Source of the DNA: Natrinema salinisoli
GTDB lineage: Archaea; Halobacteriota; Halobacteria; Halobacteriales; Natrialbaceae
Length of the DNA: 64,000 nt
Reading direction: 5' to 3'
Assembly: GCF_020405205.1 (NCBI RefSeq)
Contig: NZ_CP084469.1
Coordinates: 930,001 to 994,000, forward strand
Positions 44,671 to 51,210 of this stretch are shown here, piece by piece. The position numbers and the translations under genes were made by a program. Position 1 is the stretch's first letter. Each line of letters starts with the position of its first letter. A model generated the notes under the pieces. The model saw only the letters and a program-made list of their open reading frames with translations, was not told the origin of the DNA and made no database searches.

Positions 44671-45651
44671 ATGGCGACCGTCAGCGCGGGTGCGCGTCTC
44701 CACGTCGGCTTCCAGAACCTCTCGCTCGCCCGCGAGCGACTCTACGGCGGCATCGGCGTCGGACTCGCGGAACCGCGCGTCACCGTTACCGCCGAACCCG
44801 CCGCGAGCGTCGAGGCCGACGATCCGCTGGTCCGGACCTACGCGAGCCGGGCCGTCGAGGTTCTCGACGTCTCCGGTGTCGCGGTCACGCTCGAGGAATC
44901 CCTGCCGCGACACGTCGGCCTCGGTAGCGGGACCCAGCTCGCGCTCGCCGTGCTGACGGCCACGGCGCGGGCACACGGAATCGAGCCGCGGATTCGGGAC
45001 TACGCGCCGGCGATGGGACGGGGCGGGCGGAGCGGCGTCGGCGTCGCTACCTTCGAGGACGGCGGGTTCGTCGTGGACGCGGGCCATCCGACGAACCGGT
45101 TTACCACCGAGCCCCCGGCGGAGGGCGACTGGACTGTGCCGCCGGTCGTCGCGCGACACTCCCTCCCATCGGAGTGGCGGTTTCTGGTCGTCGTCCCCGA
45201 GGCCGACCCCGGTCGCAGCGGCGACGACGAGGACGCGAGCATGCGCGCGGTCGTCGAACGCGCCGATCCCGCGATCGCCGACGAGATCGCCGGCGTCGTC
45301 ACCCGCAAACTGCTGCCGGCCGCCGCCGCCGGCCGCCTCGAGTCCTTCGGCGAGGCGATCGCCGAAATCGGCCGCAAGAACGGCGCGTGGTACGCCGACG
45401 CGCAGGGGGGCGTCTTCCGACCGCCGGCGGGCGAACTCGTCGAAGCGCTCGAGGACTGTCAGGTCCTCTCCGGCATCGGCCAGTCGTCGTGGGGGCCGGT
45501 CGTCTACGGCGTGACCGATATCGCGCATGCGCCGGAAGCCGAAGCCGCCGCCGAAGACGCGCTCGCGGATCGCGGGCTCGAGGGACGTGTTATTCTCACG
45601 GGGACGGCGGAGAACGGGGCTCGAGTTCGGACCGATACCGACCGACAGTAA
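44671..45651 (+). CDS. Beta-ribofuranosylaminobenzene 5'-phosphate synthase family protein (MptG-like)
   Basis: A 326-residue GHMP-kinase-fold protein. It begins ATVSAGARLHVGFQNLSLARERLYGGIGVGL and has the glycine-rich LPRHVGLGSGTQLALAVL loop, RGGRSGVGVATFEDGGFVVDAGH and, near the end, GIGQSSWGPVVYGVTD. In methanogens the enzyme joins p-aminobenzoate and PRPP for methanopterin. Haloarchaea lack methanopterin but keep such homologues, thought to make modified folates (inference). ATG 44671 was chosen as the family N-terminus; the upstream frame overlaps the amylase gene. Confidence 0.87.
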   Translation: MATVSAGARLHVGFQNLSLARERLYGGIGVGLAEPRVTVTAEPAASVEADDPLVRTYASRAVEVLDVSGVAVTLEESLPRHVGLGSGTQLALAVLTATARAHGIEPRIRDYAPAMGRGGRSGVGVATFEDGGFVVDAGHPTNRFTTEPPAEGDWTVPPVVARHSLPSEWRFLVVVPEADPGRSGDDEDASMRAVVERADPAIADEIAGVVTRKLLPAAAAGRLESFGEAIAEIGRKNGAWYADAQGGVFRPPAGELVEALEDCQVLSGIGQSSWGPVVYGVTDIAHAPEAEAAAEDALADRGLEGRVILTGTAENGARVRTDTDRQ

Positions 45652-45661
45652 CGAGACTGAG

Positions 45662-45730
45662 ATGAGCAGTTCAACCGTTGACAGCTACGATCTCCACGTA
45701 TTCGATTTCGACTACTGCCACAACAGGTAA
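45662..45730 (+). CDS. Possible tiny ORF, 22 aa
   Basis: An ATG-TAA frame (MSSSTVDSYDLHVFDFDYCHNR) fills most of the 103-base gap before the KaiC-like gene. It is rich in Asp, Tyr and Phe, unlike the arginine-rich shadow frames common here, and starts ten bases after the MptG-like stop. No similarity is recognised. It could be a leader peptide or chance. Confidence 0.25.
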   Translation: MSSSTVDSYDLHVFDFDYCHNR

Positions 45731-45754
45731 ACGGGTCCGACCGAACGAATCCCT

Positions 45755-46591
45755 ATGGAGCGGATGCCGCTCGGAATCTCACGGCTCGATCGGATGATCG
45801 GCGGCGGCGCGCCCGCCGGCAGCGTCGTCCTCCTCGCGGGCGAATCCGGTGCCGGCGCACGGGAGTTCTGCTACACGAGCGCCGCGATGAACGGACTCGT
45901 CGACGCGGATCCCGACCTGTTCGACCTCTACTACGGCGACCTGGAGCCGGAGGTGACGGTCCCCGAGGCCGTCCACTACGTCTCGTTTACCGACGAACGG
46001 AGCGCCGTCGTCAGCGAGATGGAGTTCGTCATGGACGACGAACTCGTCGGTGCCGGGATGGACGACGTTCGGTTCGTCGAGTTGGCCGAGGAGTACTTCC
46101 AGCTGACGCCGGTTCCGACGAACTGGTACGCCGACGGCATGGCCGATATCACCGAACTCGGCAGTCACAACGACCGCACGGACGTCCTCGAGGCCCTCGG
46201 AGAGTACCTGACGGAGCACGCGACGGGGAACCTCGTCGTGATCGACTCGATAACGGATCTGGTCGCGGCGGCCGACGACCGGCTCGGCTGGTCGGACCTG
46301 ACCGTGCTGCTGAAGGGACTCAAACGCGCATCCCATCGCTGGGGCGGCGTGATACTCCTGCTCGTCAACGCGGAGCTACTCGGTCCGACGGAGCTCGGGC
46401 AGCTCAAGGAGGCCACCGACGGGACACTGCTGTTCGAGTGGGAGAGCGGCGGCTCGGAGCGAGCCCGCACGCTCGTCGTCGAACAGTTCCGCGGCGTGCT
46501 CTCCCGGCTCGAGGACGAGGACATCGTTCGGTTCGAAACGGAGATCCACGACGGCGGGTTCGATATCAGCAACGTCCGCAAGATCCGGTAA
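45755..46591 (+). CDS. KaiC/RecA-superfamily HTR-like protein with degenerate Walker A
   Basis: A 278-residue RecA-fold protein. It begins PLGISRLDRMIGGGAPAGSVVLLAGESGAGAREFCY; the P-loop should read GxxxxGK[S/T] but here is GESGAGAR, so the catalytic lysine is missing (Ala35) and the next residue is Arg. A Walker-B-like strand, NLVVIDSITDLV, is present near residue 168. Haloarchaea have many such KaiC/RAD55-like or HTR-like proteins, often with unknown or regulatory roles. Loss of the lysine suggests ATP hydrolysis is lost or altered. It sits alone between the MptG-like gene and an RHH/zinc gene pair. Confidence 0.82.
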   Translation: MERMPLGISRLDRMIGGGAPAGSVVLLAGESGAGAREFCYTSAAMNGLVDADPDLFDLYYGDLEPEVTVPEAVHYVSFTDERSAVVSEMEFVMDDELVGAGMDDVRFVELAEEYFQLTPVPTNWYADGMADITELGSHNDRTDVLEALGEYLTEHATGNLVVIDSITDLVAAADDRLGWSDLTVLLKGLKRASHRWGGVILLLVNAELLGPTELGQLKEATDGTLLFEWESGGSERARTLVVEQFRGVLSRLEDEDIVRFETEIHDGGFDISNVRKIR

Positions 46592-46643
46592 GGTAGCGAA
46601 CCGCGACTCGATCGTCGGACTCAGCAGCTGAGTTTGGACCAAC

Positions 46644-46652
46644 GCTTATACG
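46644..46652 (+). promoter_or_regulatory. TATA-like promoter of the RHH/zinc pair
   Basis: CTTATACGG centred 28 bases before the ATG at 46676; suits a leaderless bicistronic message. Confidence 0.5.
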
Positions 46653-46675
46653 GCTGATATCCCAACTAGAGGCAG

Positions 46676-47533
46676 ATGTCGAGCCAGGACCACGACGACG
46701 GCGGCGTTTCGTTCACACTGCCCGCCGACGTCGACGACTGGCTGGCCGAGGAAGCGACCCGACGAGGGGAGACTCGTGAGGATATCTGTCGTCGTCTGGT
46801 GACTGCCGCACGGACCGTCGCGACGGACGACGACCTCGACCTCGCCGATCGCGACGAACTCGTCGACGTACAGGATCGACTCGAGGCCCAGCGCGAGGAG
46901 TTCGACGAGCTGCTCGAGGACGTCCGGTCCCGAGTGGTACAGGTCAAACGCGAGACCGACGCGAAGGCACCGGCGGAGCACGACCATCCGGAGTATCCGT
47001 CCGACGACGACCTCGAGTCGATTCGCGACGAACTCACCGCACTCGAGAACACCGTCGAAAGCGGCTTCGATAACTTCGAAACCGTCCTCGAGGACCTCCT
47101 CGCGGAGACCGACGAACTCGCCGAGCGGTCGACGCTCCTGGCTCGGGCCGTAGTCGACCTCAGAGATCGACGGGACGAATTCACGGCACGGAACCGCAAT
47201 CGGGCGGCCGCCGACGATCTCAAACTGGCCGCCAACCGACTCGGGATCAGAACGGCGACCTGTACGGACTGTGGCTCGAGCGTCGATATCGCACTGCTGA
47301 CCGCGCCCGAATGTCCCCACTGTGCGAGCGGCGTTATCGACGTCGAGAAGAACTCGTCCCTCTTCGGTTCGAATCGACTCCTCACCGGCGATCAGCCGGC
47401 GCTCGAGGGACGGATCGAACCGTCGGACGAGTCGTCACCGGACGCGATTTTCGATGCCGTCGAAGCGGACGCCGAACCCGAGGATACCGATCCTGACGGG
47501 TCGACGCACCCCGATTCCGGAGGCGACACCTAA
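46676..47533 (+). CDS. Ribbon-helix-helix, coiled-coil and zinc-ribbon protein
   Basis: A 285-residue protein with three parts. Residues 10-45 (VSFTLPADVDDWLAEEATRRGETREDICRRLV) have the strand-helix-helix pattern of CopG/ribbon-helix-helix proteins. Residues 55-185 are a long, mostly charged coiled coil (LEAQREEFDELLEDVRSRV and onward). A zinc ribbon follows (CTDCGSSVDIALLTAPECPHC), then an acidic tail. The layout suggests a dimeric DNA-binding or chromatin-associated protein. It is translationally coupled to the next gene (TAATG overlap). Function unknown. Confidence 0.75.
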   Translation: MSSQDHDDGGVSFTLPADVDDWLAEEATRRGETREDICRRLVTAARTVATDDDLDLADRDELVDVQDRLEAQREEFDELLEDVRSRVVQVKRETDAKAPAEHDHPEYPSDDDLESIRDELTALENTVESGFDNFETVLEDLLAETDELAERSTLLARAVVDLRDRRDEFTARNRNRAAADDLKLAANRLGIRTATCTDCGSSVDIALLTAPECPHCASGVIDVEKNSSLFGSNRLLTGDQPALEGRIEPSDESSPDAIFDAVEADAEPEDTDPDGSTHPDSGGDT

Positions 47534-48015
47534 TGACTGACCGATCGAACCCGAGCGACGACACCGACGGTACCGAGTTCACTCACGACGAGGGCCGGGA
47601 CTCACCGGCCGATGCCGACGCCGGCCGATCTCCGGAGACGCCGGATCGGTCCGCCCCGCTCGGAGAGCTTGCCGCGACCGTCGAGGAGACGGACGGCTCG
47701 GATGGCTCGCAGTCGAGCACGCCCGACTTCGACGACCTGTTCGACCGCCAGGAGACGACCGAGATCGACGGCGATCGCCTCTGGGAACGACTCGAGGGCG
47801 ACGAACTGGGCGAGCAGCCCCGGTCGGCGGAGCGCGAAATCCGGGAGGTCGAGAAGCGATCGTACTGCCAGGACTGTGAACACTTCTCCGAGCCGCCGAA
47901 CGTCGCCTGCGGTCACGAGGGGGCCGACATCCTCTCGATCCCGACGGTGACGACGTTCCGAGTCGCGGACTGTCCGTTCGTGCTCGAGGACGAGGCGCTT
48001 GAGCGAGAGCGCTAA
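47533..48015 (+). CDS. Acidic protein with C-terminal Cys/His cluster, partner of the RHH protein
   Basis: A 160-residue protein. The first hundred residues are acidic and disordered-looking with many Asp, Ser and Glu. The C-terminus carries YCQDCEHFSEPPNVACGHEGADIL and ADCPFVLE, four cysteines and two histidines that could bind zinc. Its start codon overlaps the stop of the RHH gene by one base, so the two are coupled and probably work together. I do not recognise a family. The next gene, tfs, follows after 67 bases. Confidence 0.7.
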   Translation: MTDRSNPSDDTDGTEFTHDEGRDSPADADAGRSPETPDRSAPLGELAATVEETDGSDGSQSSTPDFDDLFDRQETTEIDGDRLWERLEGDELGEQPRSAEREIREVEKRSYCQDCEHFSEPPNVACGHEGADILSIPTVTTFRVADCPFVLEDEALERER

Positions 48016-48082
48016 CGCGTCCACTCGGGTGTCGTGCCGTCAAGTGGTGTATTTTTGCGTGCCGAGTCCGTACACGACGGAT

Positions 48083-48412
48083 ATGCAGTTCTGTGACGAC
48101 TGCGGCTCGATGATGAAAGCTCAGGGCGAGCGCATGGTCTGTACGAACGACGATTGCGGAGCCTCGAACGAACGGGACCGCGAGCAGGAGGACGCGTTCG
48201 TCACGACGGAATCCCAGACCGACGACGACGTGATCGAGTCCAGCGAGGAGGCGAACTTCGAAGGGAAACCGAAGGCGACGGACGTCATCTGCGACGAGTG
48301 CGGTGCCGAAGAGGCGTGGTACACGCTCAAACAGACCGCGTCGGCCGACGAACCGCCGACGCGCTTTTTCAAGTGTACCGACTGCGGATACCGCTGGCGA
48401 GAGTACAACTGA
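48083..48412 (+). CDS. tfs: Transcription factor S (TFS, TFIIS/RPB9-like)
   Basis: A 109-residue two-zinc-ribbon protein. The N-terminal ribbon (FCDDCGSMM...CTNDDCG) and C-terminal ribbon (ICDECGAEEAWYTL...FFKCTDCGYRW) match TFS. The C-terminal tip carries the Asp-Glu pair (SADEPPTRFF) that in TFIIS and TFS stimulates transcript cleavage by stalled RNA polymerase. The ATG at 48083 follows a TGTATTTTTGC box. Length matches archaeal TFS (about 105-110 residues). Confidence 0.93.
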   Translation: MQFCDDCGSMMKAQGERMVCTNDDCGASNERDREQEDAFVTTESQTDDDVIESSEEANFEGKPKATDVICDECGAEEAWYTLKQTASADEPPTRFFKCTDCGYRWREYN

Positions 48413-48489
48413 CTGGGCCTAGGGGGTTCGTGACAGCCGCCGCCGGGCGCAACGTTCACGTCGGTCCGGACGAATCGACCGATAGACGA

Positions 48490-49779
48490 ATGTCCGACGG
48501 GCCGCGGCTACCGGGCGTCGACGAAGCGGACGAGGAAGACCGGATCGTCTGCCACGTCGACGCCGACTGCTTCTACGCCTCCTGCGAGCGACTGCGCGAG
48601 CCGGAACTTCGCGACGAACCGCTCGTCGTCGGGATGGGGTACGAGGCGGGAGCGACCAACGGCGCGGTCGCCACCGCCAGTTACGAGGCCCGCGAGTTCG
48701 GGGTCGAGAGCGCACAGGCGATCTCGACGGCGCTCGAGCGACTCCCCCGACGCGCGGCGTTCGAAAACGGTGAGCTCGACGAATCGGACCTCGAGCGCGG
48801 GGAAACCGGCTACTACCGGCCGGTGGACATGGATTACTACGAATCGGTCGCAGCCGACGTCCGAGAGATCCTCCACGACTGTGCCGACGTCGTCCGCGAG
48901 GTGAGCATCGACGAGGCCTACCTCGACGTGACCGACAGGACCGCCTGGGACGTCGCCGACGGCTTCGCTCGCCACATCCGGGACCGTATCCGACGGGAAG
49001 TCGGCGTCACGGTCAGCGTCGGCGTCGCCCCGACGATGAGCACGGCCAAGATCGCCAGCGACTTCGACAAACCCGACGGGCTCACCGTCGTCGAGCCCGG
49101 CGAGATCCGCGAGTTTCTCGCGCCGCTCGAGGTGGAGCTGCTTCACGGCGTCGGACCCGTGACCGCCCGCGAACTCCGGGAAATGGGTCTGGAGACCGCG
49201 GGTGACGTCGCCGAAACGGACCCGGAGCCGCTGGTCGAACGCTTCGGCGAACGGGGCCGAGAACTGTACGGCCGCGCGCGCGGCGAGGACGACCGCCGGG
49301 TCGAGCCGAAAGGCGATCCGAAGAGCTTCTCCCGCGAGTCGGCCTTCGCCGACCCGGTCGAGGACCCGTCACCGAAATACGAGCTGATCGAAACGCTCGC
49401 GGCGGCCGTGGCTGACCGCGCACGGCGGGAGGGCGCACTCTACCGGACCATCGGCGTTAAAGCCGTGACGCCGCCGTACGACGTCAACACGCGCGAACGG
49501 TCCCTGCCCGGTCCGGTCGACGACCCCGACCTCGTCGACCGAATCGCTCGCGATCTGTTCACCGAGTTCGAAACCGAGCCCGTCCGCAAACTCGGCGTCC
49601 GGGTGGCCAACCTCGAGTTCGCGGCCGCCGATCAGGCGAGCCTCGACGGGTGGGAAGGCGACGCGACCGGTACCGAAACAGGGGCAGACGAGGAGGTGAC
49701 CGACGACTCCGATCCGGGCGCAAACCCGGACCGTGACGACCGAGCGGCCGGTCAGTCGTCACTCACGGACTTCTCCTGA
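48490..49779 (+). CDS. dinB: Y-family DNA polymerase IV (DinB/Dbh type)
   Basis: A 429-residue translesion polymerase. Catalytic carboxylates lie in CHVDADCFYAS (Asp24) and VREVSIDEAYLDVTD (Asp-Glu pair), followed by VGVAPTMSTAKIASDFDKPDG, the thumb helix-hairpin-helix LLHGVGPVTARELREMG and the little-finger domain. The tail is an acidic linker ending QSSLTDFS, a PCNA-interacting (PIP-box) motif QxxLxxF at residues 422-428. ATG 48490 gives the expected N-terminus; the upstream frame overlaps tfs. It bypasses damaged bases during replication. Confidence 0.93.
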   Translation: MSDGPRLPGVDEADEEDRIVCHVDADCFYASCERLREPELRDEPLVVGMGYEAGATNGAVATASYEAREFGVESAQAISTALERLPRRAAFENGELDESDLERGETGYYRPVDMDYYESVAADVREILHDCADVVREVSIDEAYLDVTDRTAWDVADGFARHIRDRIRREVGVTVSVGVAPTMSTAKIASDFDKPDGLTVVEPGEIREFLAPLEVELLHGVGPVTARELREMGLETAGDVAETDPEPLVERFGERGRELYGRARGEDDRRVEPKGDPKSFSRESAFADPVEDPSPKYELIETLAAAVADRARREGALYRTIGVKAVTPPYDVNTRERSLPGPVDDPDLVDRIARDLFTEFETEPVRKLGVRVANLEFAAADQASLDGWEGDATGTETGADEEVTDDSDPGANPDRDDRAAGQSSLTDFS

Positions 49780-49927
49780 GGGGAACGGGTCTCGCGGAAC
49801 CGCAGCCGAACGGCCGAAATACCCACAATCCTCGAGCGACGACGATACGCAACCGAACCGGACAGAACACCGAAATTATAACCCCGCCCCGACAATCACC
49901 GTAGCAAACCAATCGCCCTATGCTCAC

Positions 49928-51133
49928 ATGACTGAGGACTTTTACGACCTGCTGGAAATCTCGCCCGACGCCTCCCAAGACGAGATCAAGGACGCCTACC
50001 GCGATCAGGTCCGGGTCTACCACCCCGACCTGAACGACGACGACCGCGCACAGGCCCAGTTCACCGCGGTCAAGACCGCCTACGACATCCTCGGCGATCC
50101 GGTCGAACGACAGGCCTACGACCGTCTCGGCCACGAAGACTACGTCGCGAAGCGAACCAGCGGCCTCCCCTCCCCCGACGTCTGGCAAAGCGACGACGCG
50201 TCGGCGACCACGTCGGCGGCGGCCGCCTCGACGGCGTCGGGATCGACGACCGCCGGCCGATCGTCGTCCGCAACGGGCTCGAGCGGGTCGAAGGCGGCTG
50301 CTGGCGCGGCATCGGCCTCGGCCGGAACCGCCGGTGGCGCCTCGAGTGCGACCGGAGGTAGCGGCTCGGCGACGACCAGTCGAACCGGCAGTACGAGCGG
50401 CGCGACCACCTCGAGTACTGGTCGATCCGGTCGAACGGCAACGCGATCCGGTACCGGAGATAACGCCCTCGCCCGCTGGTGGCGGCGACAGAACTTCTCG
50501 CTGCCGCTGCTCTGGCTCTCGGTACTCGTCTACGCCGCCGGCCTCGGCCAGTTCGGAATCGAAAATCGGGGACCACTGGAATCGCTCTGGGCCGAGCTCC
50601 GTGCAGTGGGTGCCGATCCGGCCGGGATCTGGGCCCTGCTTACCGAGGGCCGGCACGGACTCGAGACCTCGGTCGCGTTTCTCCGGGGCGTCGAAATCGT
50701 GGCGCCGCCGCTGGAGCAGACGCTGTGGTACGGTGCGCTCGCGGGCGTCGTGGCGGTCGCGGTCGGTGCGTTGCTCGTCGTCCGCGTCGTCGCTCGGGAG
50801 CACAGCTGGGGGCCGGTGACGATCGACGAGACCATCGTCGTCGCGCTCGCAGTGGGTGTCACCGCGACGCTCGTCGGCGGCCCGCTGCTCGCGGGCGCCC
50901 TGCTCATGCCGTTGCTGTTCGGCGTCGTCGTCCGCCACACCAGGCGCGGACCGGGCTGGACGCCGTCGTATCTGTACGTGCTTCCGGTGCTCGTACCGCT
51001 CGCTGGGGTGGGGTTGTCCGCGGCCAGCTATGGTACGCTGCCCGTCGATCTCGTCGCGTTCGTGCTCCTCCCGATCGGCGGTGGAGTAGCGCTCCCGTTG
51101 CGGGCAACGCTCAAGAAACACGTCGGCTGGTAA
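49928..51133 (+). CDS. Membrane-anchored DnaJ-domain protein
   Basis: A 401-residue protein. Residues 1-65 are a J domain (MTEDFYDLLEISPDASQDEIKDAYRDQVRVYHPDLNDDD) with the HPD tripeptide that stimulates DnaK. Residues 80-180 form a Ser/Thr/Ala/Gly linker, followed by about five membrane helices (for example PLLWLSVLVYAAGLGQFGI, VVAVAVGALLVVRVVA, ALLMPLLFGVVVRH, LPVLVPLAGVGLSAASYG). It lacks the Cys-rich zinc domain of DnaJ. The J domain would face the cytoplasm and could recruit DnaK to a membrane site. ATG 49928 starts the J domain. Confidence 0.85.
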   Translation: MTEDFYDLLEISPDASQDEIKDAYRDQVRVYHPDLNDDDRAQAQFTAVKTAYDILGDPVERQAYDRLGHEDYVAKRTSGLPSPDVWQSDDASATTSAAAASTASGSTTAGRSSSATGSSGSKAAAGAASASAGTAGGASSATGGSGSATTSRTGSTSGATTSSTGRSGRTATRSGTGDNALARWWRRQNFSLPLLWLSVLVYAAGLGQFGIENRGPLESLWAELRAVGADPAGIWALLTEGRHGLETSVAFLRGVEIVAPPLEQTLWYGALAGVVAVAVGALLVVRVVAREHSWGPVTIDETIVVALAVGVTATLVGGPLLAGALLMPLLFGVVVRHTRRGPGWTPSYLYVLPVLVPLAGVGLSAASYGTLPVDLVAFVLLPIGGGVALPLRATLKKHVGW

Positions 51134-51210
51134 CGGCCTCTCACGGGAACAAAACAGCGCCGAACCGATCGGGAGTGTCAGTTCGGGGACGATTCGGGTC
51201 TGCGGTGGAC

